Assembly (NCBI GenBank): GCA_001650895.1
Contig: LXYH01000001.1
Location: 1 to 64,000 of the forward strand
DNA: 64,000 bases
DNA from: Rhodobacteraceae bacterium EhC02
Lineage (GTDB): Bacteria; Pseudomonadota; Alphaproteobacteria; Rhodobacterales; Rhodobacteraceae
Direction of reading: 5' to 3'
Shown: piece after piece, positions 7,343-16,975 of the stretch
Numbering within the stretch: the first letter of the stretch is position 1
Layout of the letters: every line of letters begins with the position of its first letter
The notes under the pieces: model-generated
What the model saw: the letters and a program-made list of their open reading frames with translations, nothing else
What the model was told of the DNA's origin: nothing
The model's database searches: none
Position numbers and translations under genes: made by a program

Positions 7343-9985
7343 TCAGAACCGTTCCAGCAGCCGCTTGAGGTAATCCAGCTCTTCTTCCGGGCGAACCCCC
7401 TCACCGGACCGGCGCCGGATCTCGTCCAGAAGATCGCGGGCGCGGCGATACACATCCTCGCCCTGAAGCAGGTTCTCGTCGGTGCCGGTCTGCCCGCTGG
7501 TGCCGCTGTTGCGGCCCAGGGGGTCACGGCGTTCGCCACCCGCGTTGCCCATTTCCTGCCCTTCGCCGCCGCGCTGCTCGCGCTCGGCCTGCGCCAGGGC
7601 CTCGCCCATGTTGCGCATGCCTTCGCGCAGCGCATCCATTGCCTCGGCCTGACGGTCGATCGCCTCGGGCAGGTCATTGCCGCGCAGGGCCTGTTCGGCC
7701 CCATCCATGGCACGCCCGGCGCGATCCAGCGCCTCGCGCGCCGCCTCGCCGGCTTCGCCGCCAACACCGGGAAGATTGCCACGCTGGCGGTTCAGCTCAT
7801 TGCGCAGCGCCCGCTGGCGATCGGCAAGAGAGCCCTGCGCATCGCCCTGCCCGTCACCCTGCTGATCCGCGCGCTCCTGCCCCTGACCCTGCCCCTGCTG
7901 CTGGCCTTGGCCCTGTTGCTGCCCCTGACCCTGCTGCTGGCCCTGTTGGCCCTGCTGCTGGCCTTGTTGGCCCTGCTGCTGGCCTTGTTGGCCACCGGGG
8001 TTGAACTGCTCCTGCAGGTCGCGGAACGCCTGATCGGACAGGCCTTGCTGGTCGCGCAACGTTTCGGCCAAGCCTTCCATGGCCTGCTGGCCAGGTGATT
8101 GCTGACCCTGCCCGCCCTGGCCTTGCGTGACCTGCATGTTTTCCATCAGCCGCTGCAATTCCTCCAGCGCCTGCTGTGCCTCGGCCATGCGGCCCTGCTC
8201 CATCAGCTCCTGGATGCGGTCCATCATCGCCTGCAGATCGTCCTGCCCCATCTGCATGCCGCCTTCGGCCATCTGCTGATTGTCCTGGAAGGTGCCGTCG
8301 CGCATGGCCTGCTGGGCCAGCTGGTTCATGTAATTCTGCGTGGCATCCCGCAATTCCTGCATCAGCTCGGCGATTTCCTCGTTCGAGGCACCGTTTTTCA
8401 TCGCCTCCGACAGACGCTCCTGCGCGCGTTGCAGCCGCTCCAGCGCGTCGCCCAGATCGCCATCCTCCAACAACAGGGCCAGATCCCACAGGGCCTGCGC
8501 GATCTCGTCGCGCTGGTCGGAGGTCAGCCCGTATTCGGTCATCGCCTCAAGCCGGCGCAGGATCACGCGAAACCGCAGATAGGCGGTTTCCGAACGAAAC
8601 AACCCCTCTTCGGGGCGGTGCGACAGGGTCCGCATCACCTGCGCCACCCGCGTAGCATTGTCGCGGCTCCACAGCAGGTCGCGGCGCTGTTCGACCACCG
8701 CATTGGCCAGCGGATCGAAGAACCGGCGCGCGGGCAGCAGCATCTGCTCGGCCCCGCTGGACCCTTGCAGACCGGCTGCATCGTTCACCGTCAACTCGAC
8801 CGTCACGGGCAGATTGGCCCAAGGGTGCTGCGACAGGTTTTCGACCAGCGTTTCGGTAAAGGCGGCCCGATCACCCGTGATCGGCATGGGTAGATCCAGA
8901 ACGATCGCCTCTCGCGGTTCGGGATCGGTGGTCAGGCCATGCCGCCGCTGGATCGCGGCCAGGTCCAGCATGATCCGCGCCTGCCCGCCCAGCACGGCGT
9001 AATCGTCCCTGGCGGAAAAGGGCAGCGTCATCTGCCCCTCGGCCCGTGCCTGCGCCAGGGCCTGCATCTGGTCGGGTGTTTCTTGCGCCGTATCCCCGAA
9101 CGCCACGGTGGGCGGCGCATCCATGCGCATCACCAGGTCCCAGCCGCGGCCGCCCGGCCCTTCGATGGTCAGGCGTCCCGACCGGTTGAGCGTGAATTCC
9201 TGCGCCGGTGCAGCGGGATCGGCCTGATCGGCGCCCAGCGCCTCGGCCAGATCATGGGTCACGCTCAAGGCGCCAAGCTCACCGTAAAGGCGCAGGGTGA
9301 TGCGGCTGCCTTGCGGCGCCTCGATCACCTCGCCCGTCTGGTCCGCAAGGTAAAGCGTGGGCTGCCCGGTATAGGCGGGGGGTTCGATCCAGCCTTCCCA
9401 AGTGGGACCACCGGCCAGCGCCTGCGTGCCGCCCGGTGTCATTTCGGCCACCGAGCCCACGCGCAGGATCGACCCGAACAAAAGGGCCACCGCCAGCGCC
9501 AGAAGCGCCACGTAGCGGGTGGCAAAGGGGTCGCGGGGCGCCATGTCCAGATCGGGGGCCACCGGCTGCGCCAGTGCGGCGCGCGCCGCCATGCGCGCCT
9601 GATGCGCCTGCCACACCGCAACCGAGGCCGCATCGCCACTGCCGATCGCCTGCCGGTCCAGCACCGCCGAGATGGGCCGCCCGGGCAGGCTGGCATCCAG
9701 CCGCGCCAGCGCCTCGGCCTGCAGGGGCCAGCGGAACCGCCGGATACCGCGCACCGCAGCCCAGAGGGCCCCCAGCCCCGCGGCCATGACGCCACCCCAG
9801 ACCAGTTCGACCGGAAGCGTGTCCTGCAGACCCAGCATCAGGGCCGCCAGCACGAGAATCACAACGGACCACAAGGGCCAGAACGCCTGCCAGACCCGTT
9901 CGGCCAGAAGACCGGCCCGTGTCAGGAACAACGGCCACCGCAACCGCTTCAGAAGGCTTTCAGGGGTCTGTCCGGTGTCTGCCAT
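7343..9985 (-). CDS. DUF4175 / TIGR02302 family membrane protein with Gln/Gly tract
   Basis: 880-residue protein typical of alphaproteobacteria. Two N-terminal TM segments (near 35-55 and 60-80) and one near 165-180 anchor a large, probably periplasmic, domain. The C-terminal third is helical and Gln/Met-rich (ELMEQGRMAEAQQALEELQRLMEN). It is followed by a Gln/Gly low-complexity tract encoded in part by a 21-bp tandem repeat, and a conserved-looking tail (RARDLLDEIRRRSGE...ELDYLKRLLERF). The function is not known; the family is annotated only by domain. ATG at 9985; lysA follows downstream with a 33-nt gap. Confidence 0.85.
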   Translation of the reverse strand: MADTGQTPESLLKRLRWPLFLTRAGLLAERVWQAFWPLWSVVILVLAALMLGLQDTLPVELVWGGVMAAGLGALWAAVRGIRRFRWPLQAEALARLDASLPGRPISAVLDRQAIGSGDAASVAVWQAHQARMAARAALAQPVAPDLDMAPRDPFATRYVALLALAVALLFGSILRVGSVAEMTPGGTQALAGGPTWEGWIEPPAYTGQPTLYLADQTGEVIEAPQGSRITLRLYGELGALSVTHDLAEALGADQADPAAPAQEFTLNRSGRLTIEGPGGRGWDLVMRMDAPPTVAFGDTAQETPDQMQALAQARAEGQMTLPFSARDDYAVLGGQARIMLDLAAIQRRHGLTTDPEPREAIVLDLPMPITGDRAAFTETLVENLSQHPWANLPVTVELTVNDAAGLQGSSGAEQMLLPARRFFDPLANAVVEQRRDLLWSRDNATRVAQVMRTLSHRPEEGLFRSETAYLRFRVILRRLEAMTEYGLTSDQRDEIAQALWDLALLLEDGDLGDALERLQRAQERLSEAMKNGASNEEIAELMQELRDATQNYMNQLAQQAMRDGTFQDNQQMAEGGMQMGQDDLQAMMDRIQELMEQGRMAEAQQALEELQRLMENMQVTQGQGGQGQQSPGQQAMEGLAETLRDQQGLSDQAFRDLQEQFNPGGQQGQQQGQQGQQQGQQGQQQGQGQQQGQGQQQGQGQGQERADQQGDGQGDAQGSLADRQRALRNELNRQRGNLPGVGGEAGEAAREALDRAGRAMDGAEQALRGNDLPEAIDRQAEAMDALREGMRNMGEALAQAEREQRGGEGQEMGNAGGERRDPLGRNSGTSGQTGTDENLLQGEDVYRRARDLLDEIRRRSGEGVRPEEELDYLKRLLERF
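7931..7993 (-). repeat. Three 21-bp tandem repeats encoding GQQGQQQ units
   Basis: Units at 7931-7951, 7952-7972 and 7973-7993 read CTGCTGCTGGCC(C/T)TGTTGGCC on the plus strand; only one position varies. They encode the Gln/Gly tract of the DUF4175 protein, with looser versions continuing towards 7862. The low divergence suggests recent copy-number change. Confidence 0.85.
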
Positions 9986-10018
9986 GCGATGATCCCGCGG
10001 TCCTGCGCGGGGATCGCG

Positions 10019-11284
10019 TCAGAGCCATTCGGGAATGGTATCTCGATTTATCATTTCGTCAAAGGTCGGGCGTCGGCGGATAACCGCGAATTGATCGCCC
10101 TTCACCAGAACTTCCGGGATCAGGGGGCGGGTGTTGTATTCGCTGGCCATGACCGCGCCATAGGCACCGGCGGAACGGAAGGCCACCAGTTCACCCGCCT
10201 TCAGCGCCGGCAGGGGGCGCTGCCGGGCAAAGGTGTCCCCCGTCTCGCAGACCGGCCCCACCACGTCATAGGCGCGGTTTTCCGTGCCGGGCGCGGGTTC
10301 CACGACCGGCACGATGTCATGATGCGCGTCATACATGGCCGGGCGGATCAGGTCGTTCATCGCCCCGTCAAGGATCAGGAAATCGCGCCCCTCGCCTTCC
10401 TTCACATAGATCACTTCCGACACCATGATGCCGGCATTGCCCACGATCAGACGGCCCGGCTCGATCTCGATCTCGCAGCCAAGATGGCCCAGTTCCTCGC
10501 GAATCATCCCGCCATAGTCGATGGGCAGCGGCGGGGCTGCATTGTTGCGCTCGTAGGGAATGCCAAGGCCGCCGCCCAAGTCCAGCCGTTCGATCCTGTG
10601 ACCATCGGCGCGCAGCACCTCGGCCAGTTCGGCCACCTTGCGATAGGCCAGGCGGAACGGCTCAAGATCGGTCAGCTGGCTGCCGATATGCACGTCGATG
10701 CCGACCACCCGCAAACCCGGCAGGCGCGCGGCATGGGCATAGACCTCGCGCGCGCGCGAAATCGGGATGCCGAACTTGTTCTCGCTCTTGCCGGTCGCGA
10801 TCTTGGCATGGGTTTTCGCATCCACGTCCGGGTTCACGCGCACGGTGATGGGCGCGACCTTGCCCAGATCCAGCGCCACGCGGTTCAGCGCCTCCATCTC
10901 GGGTTCGCTTTCCACGTTGAACTGGCGCACGCCGCCTTCCAGTGCCAGGCGCATCTCGGCCTCGGTCTTGCCGACGCCGGAAAAGACGATCCGCTCGCCC
11001 GGCACACCGGCCGCCCTGGCGCGCAGATATTCGCCGCCCGACACCACATCCATGCCCGCCCCCAGAGCCGCCAGCGTCTTGAGGATCGCGACATTCGACG
11101 CGGCCTTCATCGCGTAGCAGACCAGATGGTCCATGCCCTCCAGCGCCTCGTCGAACAGGCGGAAATGCCGCTCCAGCGTGGCGGTGGAATAGCAATAGAA
11201 GGGCGTGCCGACGCTGGCCGCGATCTCGGACAGGGGGACATCCTCGGCGTGAAGCGAGCCGCCCCGATAAAGAAAATGATCCAT
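10019..11284 (-). CDS. lysA: Diaminopimelate decarboxylase
   Basis: PLP enzyme for the last step of lysine biosynthesis (meso-DAP to lysine). It has the PLP lysine in YAMKAASN, the glycine-rich phosphate loop (DLGGGLGIPY) and CETGD near the C-terminus, which contributes active-site residues across the dimer. The ATG at 11284 (MDHFLYRGG) has AGGGG upstream and gives 421 residues; GTG at 11308 is an in-frame alternative. It is the last of the argH-to-lysA leftward genes, separated from DUF2834 by 105 bp that hold the dispersed 3' motif, so it may also have its own promoter. Confidence 0.96.
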   Translation of the reverse strand: MDHFLYRGGSLHAEDVPLSEIAASVGTPFYCYSTATLERHFRLFDEALEGMDHLVCYAMKAASNVAILKTLAALGAGMDVVSGGEYLRARAAGVPGERIVFSGVGKTEAEMRLALEGGVRQFNVESEPEMEALNRVALDLGKVAPITVRVNPDVDAKTHAKIATGKSENKFGIPISRAREVYAHAARLPGLRVVGIDVHIGSQLTDLEPFRLAYRKVAELAEVLRADGHRIERLDLGGGLGIPYERNNAAPPLPIDYGGMIREELGHLGCEIEIEPGRLIVGNAGIMVSEVIYVKEGEGRDFLILDGAMNDLIRPAMYDAHHDIVPVVEPAPGTENRAYDVVGPVCETGDTFARQRPLPALKAGELVAFRSAGAYGAVMASEYNTRPLIPEVLVKGDQFAVIRRRPTFDEMINRDTIPEWL

Positions 11285-11356
11285 GCCGAAAATCCCCTGC
11301 TGCGTCACAGCCTCTTAACAGGTCGCGCGCGCCGATCAATGGCGCGCTGTCCCTTG

Positions 11357-11378
11357 CTTCACCTTGCCTTAAATATCC
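11357..11378 (-). repeat. Dispersed 3'-end motif, copy A
   Basis: On the minus strand: GGATATTT-AAG-GCAAGGTGAAG, starting 12 nt past the DUF2834 stop. It differs from the other three copies at two bases of the purine-rich half (AGGTG instead of AGAAG). See copies at 21895, 34633 and 48810. Confidence 0.6.
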
Positions 11379-11389
11379 GGATACCCCGG

Positions 11390-11710
11390 TCAGACCGGGC
11401 GCGTGCGCAGGAACAGGTAAAGCGGCAGGCCGCAGCTGACCCCGATGCAGAAGGTCGCCGGGATCGCGATCAGCCCCAGCCAGTTGCGCCGCACCGCCAC
11501 CTCGGCGATGATCCAGACCGTCAGGGTGATCGCCGCGATGGTCAGGTCCCATGTCAGCCCCGTGGTCGAGGCGTTCACATACCAGGCGTCGATCAGCCCG
11601 GACAGGCCGGTGCCGGTTTCGACCATATAGGTCACGAACCAGTACATCGGATGGATGGCGCCCCAGATCGCCAGCGCCAGGTAGATCATGCGCAGGGGCG
11701 ATATCGACAT
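11390..11710 (-). CDS. DUF2834 domain small membrane protein
   Basis: 106 residues, almost entirely membrane embedded: MIYLALAIWGAIHPMYWF, a middle TTGLTWDLTIAAITLTVWIIAEVAV and the C-terminal LIAIPATFCIGVSCGLPLYLFLR. The HP-MYWF and AEVAVRRNW elements fit the DUF2834 family, which has no assigned function. The ATG at 11710 overlaps the preceding lipoprotein stop by one base (TGATG), ruling out the longer frame that runs back through the lipoprotein gene. Part of the argH operon. Confidence 0.82.
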   Translation of the reverse strand: MSISPLRMIYLALAIWGAIHPMYWFVTYMVETGTGLSGLIDAWYVNASTTGLTWDLTIAAITLTVWIIAEVAVRRNWLGLIAIPATFCIGVSCGLPLYLFLRTRPV

Positions 11711-11886
11711 CACAGACCCACCCGCAGGCTGACCGGCCCCTTGCTGACGCCCACACCCACCGAAGGGAAGATGCCCCCCGGCGTGACCGAGACCCCTGCA
11801 TCCAGCGAGGGGCGCACCGGCGCGCCCTCGACCCCGCAGGCGGCCAGCGCGGCCAGACACAGACCACCGAATATCAAAGCCTTCAT
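11710..11886 (-). CDS. Small lipoprotein, LptM-like
   Basis: A 58-residue product. The signal peptide MKALIFGGLCLAALAAC ends in the lipobox LAAC (lipidated Cys17). The mature part starts CGVEGAPVRP and continues as a Gly/Val/Pro-rich tail (GVSVTPGGIFPSVGVGVSKG). The CGxxGxPxxP start resembles LptM-type lipoproteins (C-G-x-K-G-P-L-x-x-P), which are often encoded beside lysA and help mature the LPS translocon. The match is partial, because KGPL is replaced by EGAP. It lies 13 nt after the other lipoprotein and overlaps DUF2834, so it is translated within the argH operon. Confidence 0.7.
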   Translation of the reverse strand: MKALIFGGLCLAALAACGVEGAPVRPSLDAGVSVTPGGIFPSVGVGVSKGPVSLRVGL

Positions 11887-11899
11887 GTCATCCGTCCCC

Positions 11900-12073
11900 T
11901 CAATTGATCGTCCGGGTCACGCCGATCCGCGCCGACCCCGACAGGTTCACCCCGGTCTGCGACGGTACGGCCTGGCCGCCCCGGTCCGAATCCGTCCCGC
12001 CTGTCGGCACGGAGCAGGCGGCCAGCGCCAGCAGCGCTGTCCCGACCATGGCCATCCCGATGCCGCGTGTCAT
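11900..12073 (-). CDS. Small lipoprotein of the argH operon
   Basis: 57 residues with signal [20 protein letters not shown] (lipobox LAAC, Cys20). A short polar mature part follows ([14 protein letters not shown]...), ending in [16 protein letters not shown] at 12073 overlaps the argH stop (ATGA), a strong sign it is real despite its size. The C-terminal [12 protein letters not shown] looks like a short beta-strand pair. No function can be assigned; it is not obviously related to the next lipoprotein beyond the signal. Confidence 0.7.
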   Translation of the reverse strand: MTRGIGMAMVGTALLALAACSVPTGGTDSDRGGQAVPSQTGVNLSGSARIGVTRTIN

Positions 12074-13461
12074 CCCAGCCGTTCCTTCCAGCGGGCCACC
12101 TGCGCGCGCACCTGCGCGGGCGCGGTCCCGCCATAGGACATGCGCGAGGCGACGGAATTTTCAACACCCAGCACGCCGAAGACATCGGCAGTGATGCCCG
12201 CGTGAACCGATTGCATGTCCTCCAGCGCCAGGTCGGGCAGGTCGCAGCCCCGCGCCTCGGCCATGCCCACAAGCGTGCCGGTGACGTGATGCGCCTCGCG
12301 GAAGGGCAGGCCCAGCGCCCGCACCAGCCAGTCGGCCAGATCGGTCGCGGTCGAGAAACCGGCCCCCGCCGCCGCCTGCATCGCCGCGCGGTTCGCCGTC
12401 ATGTCGCCCACCATCCCCGTCATCGCGGCCAGCGCCAGCATCAGGTTGTCGGCGGCGTCAAACACCTGTTCCTTGTCTTCCTGCATGTCCTTGGAATAGG
12501 CCAAGGGCAGGCCCTTCATCACCATCATCAAGGCCACATTCGCCCCGAAGATGCGCCCGATCTTGGCGCGGATCAGTTCCGCCGCGTCGGGGTTACGCTT
12601 TTGCGGCATGATCGACGATCCGGTCGACCACTTGTCCGACATCTTCACGAAGCGGAACTGCGCCGATGACCAGATCACCAGCTCTTCGGCAAAGCGCGAC
12701 AGGTGCATCGCGCAGATCGAGGCGCAGGACAGGTATTCCAGCGCGAAATCCCGATCACTGACCGCATCCAGCGAATTGGCGGTGGGCCGGTCGAAACCAA
12801 GGCTGTGCGCCGTCATCTCGCGGTCGATGGGAAAGCCCGTACCGGCCAGCGCGGCGGACCCCAGGGGCGACTCGTTCATCCGGCGGCGTGCATCGGCAAA
12901 GCGGCCGTGATCGCGGCCCAGCATCTCGACATAGGCCATCATGTGATGGCCCCATGTGACCGGTTGCGCCGTCTGCAGATGGGTGAAACCGGGCATGACC
13001 CAATCGGCCCCCGCCTCGGCCTGCGCCAGAAACCCGCGCTGCAACGCCTCGATCCCGGACATGGCCGCATCCATCTGGTCGCGCACCCACAGGCGGAAAT
13101 CGGTGGCCACCTGATCATTGCGCGACCGCGCGGTGTGCAGACGGCCCGCCGGTTCGCCGATGATCTCTTTCAGCCGCGCCTCGACGTTCATGTGGATGTC
13201 TTCCAGCGCGGTGGAGAAACTGAAACGTCCCGTCTCGATCTCTGACAAGACCGTGAGCAGGCCTTCCCGAATGGCGGCAGCGTCGCTATCACTCAGGATA
13301 CCTGTTGCCGCCAGCATTTCGGCATGGGCCCGCGAACCGGCAATATCCTGCGCCGCCATCCGCTGATCGAACCCGATCGAGGCATTGATCGCCTCCATGA
13401 TCGCGTCCGGGCCAGCGGCGAAACGGCCGCCCCACATCTGGTTCGAGGTCTTGTCGGTCAT
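12070..13461 (-). CDS. argH: Argininosuccinate lyase
   Basis: Last enzyme of arginine biosynthesis: argininosuccinate to arginine and fumarate. 463 residues starting [14 protein letters not shown], with the superfamily signature [12 protein letters not shown] (catalytic Ser loop) and [17 protein letters not shown] plus [16 protein letters not shown]. The ATG at 13461 fits the conserved MWGGRF start; the long upstream extension overlaps the divergent tlpA-like gene and is rejected. It heads the argH-lipoprotein-lipoprotein-DUF2834-lysA run. Confidence 0.97.
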   Translation of the reverse strand: MTDKTSNQMWGGRFAAGPDAIMEAINASIGFDQRMAAQDIAGSRAHAEMLAATGILSDSDAAAIREGLLTVLSEIETGRFSFSTALEDIHMNVEARLKEIIGEPAGRLHTARSRNDQVATDFRLWVRDQMDAAMSGIEALQRGFLAQAEAGADWVMPGFTHLQTAQPVTWGHHMMAYVEMLGRDHGRFADARRRMNESPLGSAALAGTGFPIDREMTAHSLGFDRPTANSLDAVSDRDFALEYLSCASICAMHLSRFAEELVIWSSAQFRFVKMSDKWSTGSSIMPQKRNPDAAELIRAKIGRIFGANVALMMVMKGLPLAYSKDMQEDKEQVFDAADNLMLALAAMTGMVGDMTANRAAMQAAAGAGFSTATDLADWLVRALGLPFREAHHVTGTLVGMAEARGCDLPDLALEDMQSVHAGITADVFGVLGVENSVASRMSYGGTAPAQVRAQVARWKERLG

Positions 13462-13482
13462 ATGCTGCACCTTGGAGGGAAT

Positions 13483-14040
13483 ATGCGTCTTCTTCGTCAG
13501 ATCGTCCTTTATACGGCTCTTGCCCTTGGTGCAAACACCGCCCTTGCTGATGTGGCGGCGCTCGAGGCGCTGCGTGACGGCGACATGAAGAAGCTGAATT
13601 TCCATTCCGAACCGCAGCCCATATCCGCGCAGCCCTTCGCGACATGGGAAGGCGGCGAAGGCCGGCTGTCGGATTACGCGGGCAAATACGTCGTGCTGAA
13701 CTTCTGGGCCACATGGTGCGCGCCCTGCCGCAAGGAGATGCCGCAGCTTTCGCAGCTTCAGGCCGACTTGGGCGGCGAGGCCTTCGAGGTCGTGACCATC
13801 GCGACCGGGCGCAATCCGCCGCAGGCGATGCAGCGTTTCTTCGAAGAGATCGGTGTCGACAACCTGCCCCTGCACATGGACCCCAAGCAGCAACTGGCCC
13901 GCGAGATGGCGATCATGGGTTTGCCGATCACCCTGATCCTGAACCCCGAAGGCCAGGAAATCGCCCGGATGCGCGGCGACGCCGACTGGTCATCGGACAG
14001 CGCCAAGGCGATTGTCGCCGCGCTCGTGTCGGGCATGTGA
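13483..14040 (+). CDS. TlpA-like thiol:disulfide interchange protein
   Basis: Exported thioredoxin-fold protein. The signal peptide [22 protein letters not shown] is followed by a TlpA/ResA-like domain with the redox motif WCAPC (in [17 protein letters not shown]) and cis-Pro region GLPITLIL. Probably keeps periplasmic cysteines reduced, for example during cytochrome c or oxidase maturation. GGAGGGA lies 5 nt before the ATG. Only 21 bp separate its ATG from the divergent argH ATG. Its stop is directly adjacent to the tag stop on the other strand. 185 residues. Confidence 0.88.
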   Translation: MRLLRQIVLYTALALGANTALADVAALEALRDGDMKKLNFHSEPQPISAQPFATWEGGEGRLSDYAGKYVVLNFWATWCAPCRKEMPQLSQLQADLGGEAFEVVTIATGRNPPQAMQRFFEEIGVDNLPLHMDPKQQLAREMAIMGLPITLILNPEGQEIARMRGDADWSSDSAKAIVAALVSGM

Positions 14041-14610
14041 TCAGACCATCCGCGCCACTTCGGCATGGCGGGGGCAGCCGGTCAGGTGATCGTTGACCAG
14101 CCCCGCCGTCTGCATGAAGGCATAGGCGATGGTGGGGCCGCAGAACTTGAAACCGGCCCGCTTGAGGTTCTTGGACAATTGCACGGAAATTTCCGTCTGC
14201 GCCGGAACCTGCGCCATGCTGGCAAAACGGTTCTGCACCGGCTTGCCATCCACGTGATCCCAGACCCATGCGGCAAAGCCGCCGGATGCCTCGATCCGCT
14301 GAAAGGCCTGCGCATTCCCGATCATCGCCTCGACCTTGCCGCGATGGCGGATGATGCGCGGATCACCCATCAGCCGGGCAACCTCCACATCCCCCCACCC
14401 TGCAATCACATCAGGGTCAAACCCATGAAATGCCCCGCGAAATCCCTCACGCCGCTTGAGGATCGTGATCCAGCTCAGCCCGGCCTGGAACCCCTCGAGG
14501 CAGAGCAGTTCCCACAAGGCGCGGCCATCGCGCTGGGGCACGCCCCATTCGGAATCGTGGTAATCCAGATAGATCTGATCGGGCCCCACCCATCCGCATC
14601 TGCCATCCAT
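14041..14610 (-). CDS. tag: DNA-3-methyladenine glycosylase I
   Basis: Base-excision repair enzyme removing 3-methyladenine. It has the N-terminal CGW at residues 5-7, the YHDSEWGVP motif (His18) and the C-terminal CPRH, which together form the zinc-binding Cys/His set of Tag. Catalytic-region blocks ELLCLEGFQAGLSWITILKRREGFRGAFHGFDP and KNLKRAGFKFCGPTIAYAFMQ are well conserved. 189 residues, normal size. Convergent with the tlpA-like gene with no gap between stop codons. Confidence 0.95.
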   Translation of the reverse strand: MDGRCGWVGPDQIYLDYHDSEWGVPQRDGRALWELLCLEGFQAGLSWITILKRREGFRGAFHGFDPDVIAGWGDVEVARLMGDPRIIRHRGKVEAMIGNAQAFQRIEASGGFAAWVWDHVDGKPVQNRFASMAQVPAQTEISVQLSKNLKRAGFKFCGPTIAYAFMQTAGLVNDHLTGCPRHAEVARMV

Positions 14611-14731
14611 CCGCCTGCCCTCCCCGGCCTTTCCGGCGACTTTAGGAAAATTAGAACAAAAAGGGAATATTATCTCTTTGATAACGTGTTTCGCGCCAAT
14701 CTCCGGTCGGGATCAGCGCAGAGGGCGGAAC

Positions 14732-15583
14732 ATGCGGAAAGGCAAGGGAAGATTCGCGGATTTGGAACCGGGCGACACCTCGCCGCTGGATTACGCGGTG
14801 ATCACGCGTGACCGCGGCACGATGGCCATGGTGGCAAATGCCCTGCGCCACCGCGACACGATGCTGGCCTTTCAACCGGTCGTGCAATCGCATCGCACCG
14901 ATCGCGTCGCATTCTACGAAGGTTTGATCCGCGTTCTGGATGATACCGGGCGGGTCATTCCCGCGCGCGATTTCATCGATGCCGTGGAAGCCACCGAAAC
15001 CGGGCGCATCCTGGATTGCGTCGCGCTGGAAACCGGCCTGCGGGTTCTGCAAAAGACACCGCAGATCCGGCTTGCCATCAACATGTCGGCCCGCTCCATC
15101 GGATTTCCGCGATGGATACGCAGCCTCAAACAGGGGTTGATGGGCGATCCGACGATCGGGGAAAGGCTGATCCTTGAAATCACCGAACGCAGCGCGATGA
15201 CCGTGCCCGAACTGGCGGCGCGCTTCATGTCCGACCTGCAAAAGCGCGGGATCGCCTTTGCGCTGGACGATTTCGGATCGGGCTACACCTCGCTGCGCTA
15301 CCTGCGCGACTTCCATTTCGACCTGGTCAAGATCGACGGCGAATTCGTGCGCGGCGTCCACGCGAACGCGGACAACCAGGTCCTGACCCGCGCCATGGTG
15401 GATATCGCACGGCAGTTCGACATGTTCACCGTGGCGGAATCCGTGGAAAGCCTTGCCGACTCGCGCTGGCTGTCCAGCATCGGCATCGACTGTCAGCAAG
15501 GATATTTCTTTGGCGCGCCGACCGTGAACGCCCCCTGGGACACGACCACCCCGCTGCGCGCGCCCCTCTATCGAACGGGATAG
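14732..15583 (+). CDS. Stand-alone EAL-domain c-di-GMP phosphodiesterase
   Basis: 283 residues consisting almost only of an EAL domain; no GGDEF, PAS or membrane segment. Key residues are present: EGL (variant of EAL) at E63, N118 in INMSA, the EITE segment around 149-152, DDFGSGY with D179/D180, K200 in LVKIDGEF, E236 in AESVES and Q256 in QQGYFFGAP. This predicts an active cytosolic c-di-GMP hydrolase. ATG at 14732 is preferred (GAGGGCGG upstream). The 121-bp gap to tag contains an AT-rich patch (14641-14700) that probably holds the divergent promoters. Confidence 0.9.
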   Translation: MRKGKGRFADLEPGDTSPLDYAVITRDRGTMAMVANALRHRDTMLAFQPVVQSHRTDRVAFYEGLIRVLDDTGRVIPARDFIDAVEATETGRILDCVALETGLRVLQKTPQIRLAINMSARSIGFPRWIRSLKQGLMGDPTIGERLILEITERSAMTVPELAARFMSDLQKRGIAFALDDFGSGYTSLRYLRDFHFDLVKIDGEFVRGVHANADNQVLTRAMVDIARQFDMFTVAESVESLADSRWLSSIGIDCQQGYFFGAPTVNAPWDTTTPLRAPLYRTG

Positions 15584-15705
15584 AACAGAAGTGCAGTTGC
15601 CGCAGCACCCGCCTTCCATTATCACCTTCGCCAAGGCGGGGAGTCCGGTACCCGCACATTCGCGTGCCGGATGTTCCTCGATCTTCAAATTGGTGGAGGA
15701 TAAAC

Positions 15706-16881
15706 ATGACCAATGTCGTAATCGCCTCGGCGGCGCGCACCGCTGTCGGTTCTTTCGGGGGCGCATTCGCAAACACGCCCGCACATGACCTTGGGGCCGC
15801 CGTGCTCGAAGCCGTTGTCGCCCGCGCGGGCATCGACAAGTCGGAAGTCTCCGAAACCATCCTGGGCCAGGTGCTGACCGCGGGCCAGGGCCAGAACCCC
15901 GCGCGCCAGGCGCATGTCAATGCCGGCCTGCCGATCGAATCCTCGGCCTGGTCGATCAACCAGGTCTGCGGCTCGGGCCTGCGCGCCGTGGCGCTGGCAG
16001 CCCAGCACATCCAGTTGGGCGATGCGTCGATCGTCGCTGCCGGCGGCCAGGAAAACATGACCCTCAGCCCCCATGTGGCGCATCTGCGCGCCGGCGTGAA
16101 GATGGGCGACGTCTCGTACATCGATTCGATGATCCGCGACGGTCTTTGGGATGCCTTCAACGGCTACCACATGGGCCAGACCGCTGAAAACGTTGCCGAA
16201 AAATGGCAGATCAGCCGCGACGCGCAGGACGAATTCGCGCTGGCCAGCCAGAACAAGGCCGAAGCCGCGCAAAAGGCTGGCCGCTTCGACGACGAGGTGA
16301 TCGATTTCATCGTGAAGTCGCGCAAGGGCGAGATCATCATCAACAAGGATGAATACATCCGCCACGGCGCGACCTTGGACGCGCTGCAGAAACTGCGCCC
16401 CGCCTTCACCCGCGACGGATCGGTGACCGCAGCCAACGCATCCGGCCTGAACGACGGCGCCGCCGCCGTGCTGCTGATGACCGCAGATGAGGCGGAAAAG
16501 CGCGGGATCACCCCGCTGGCGCGCATCGCATCCTATGCCACGGCAGGTCTTGATCCGTCGATCATGGGCGTGGGTCCGATCCATGCCAGCCGCAAGGCCC
16601 TGGCCAAGGCAGGCTGGTCGGTCGACGATCTGGACCTGGTCGAAGCGAACGAGGCTTTTGCCGCACAGGCCTGCGCCGTGAACAAGGACATGGGCTGGGA
16701 TCCGTCGATCGTGAACGTGAACGGGGGCGCCATCGCCATCGGCCACCCGATCGGTGCCTCGGGTTGCCGCATCCTGAACACGCTGCTGTTCGAAATGCAG
16801 CGCCGCGACGCCAAGAAAGGCCTGGCCACCCTGTGCATCGGTGGCGGTATGGGCGTCGCCATGTGCCTTGAACGGGTCTGA
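15706..16881 (+). CDS. phaA: Acetyl-CoA C-acetyltransferase (beta-ketothiolase)
   Basis: Condenses two acetyl-CoA to acetoacetyl-CoA, first step of polyhydroxybutyrate synthesis. 391 residues with nucleophile C88 (NQVCGSG), H347 (GHPIGASG) and C377 (CIGGGMG), the complete thiolase triad. The ATG at 15706 follows GGTGGAGGATAAAC. A terminator after the gene and a separate control region before phaB mean phaA and phaB are at least partly separate transcripts. A GTGC-N10-GCAC sequence at 15591-15608 upstream shares its outer arms with the phaB palindrome. Confidence 0.97.
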   Translation: MTNVVIASAARTAVGSFGGAFANTPAHDLGAAVLEAVVARAGIDKSEVSETILGQVLTAGQGQNPARQAHVNAGLPIESSAWSINQVCGSGLRAVALAAQHIQLGDASIVAAGGQENMTLSPHVAHLRAGVKMGDVSYIDSMIRDGLWDAFNGYHMGQTAENVAEKWQISRDAQDEFALASQNKAEAAQKAGRFDDEVIDFIVKSRKGEIIINKDEYIRHGATLDALQKLRPAFTRDGSVTAANASGLNDGAAAVLLMTADEAEKRGITPLARIASYATAGLDPSIMGVGPIHASRKALAKAGWSVDDLDLVEANEAFAAQACAVNKDMGWDPSIVNVNGGAIAIGHPIGASGCRILNTLLFEMQRRDAKKGLATLCIGGGMGVAMCLERV

Positions 16882-16908
16882 TCCGTCTTGGTCGGACGAA
16901 TATCAACA

Positions 16909-16936
16909 GGGGCGCCCATGTGGCGCCCCTTCTTGT
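16909..16936 (+). terminator. Rho-independent terminator of phaA
   Basis: Perfect 8-bp stem GGGGCGCC / GGCGCCCC with loop CATGT, followed by TTCTTGTTT; 27 nt past the phaA stop. Confidence 0.8.
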
Positions 16937-16975
16937 TTGTCGTGCGTAAGAATACATCGGTTTAGACAAAAATCA

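Noticed and set aside
7931-7993. Short direct repeats resembling a CRISPR-like array.
   Set aside because: Units are contiguous with no spacers, in frame and encode the Gln/Gly tract of the DUF4175 protein.
8939-12136. Open frame of 1065 codons on the plus strand, opposite the DUF4175, lysA and lipoprotein genes.
   Set aside because: It is antisense to several well-supported genes and its product has the repetitive His/Arg/Gly composition produced by reading high-GC codons in the wrong frame.
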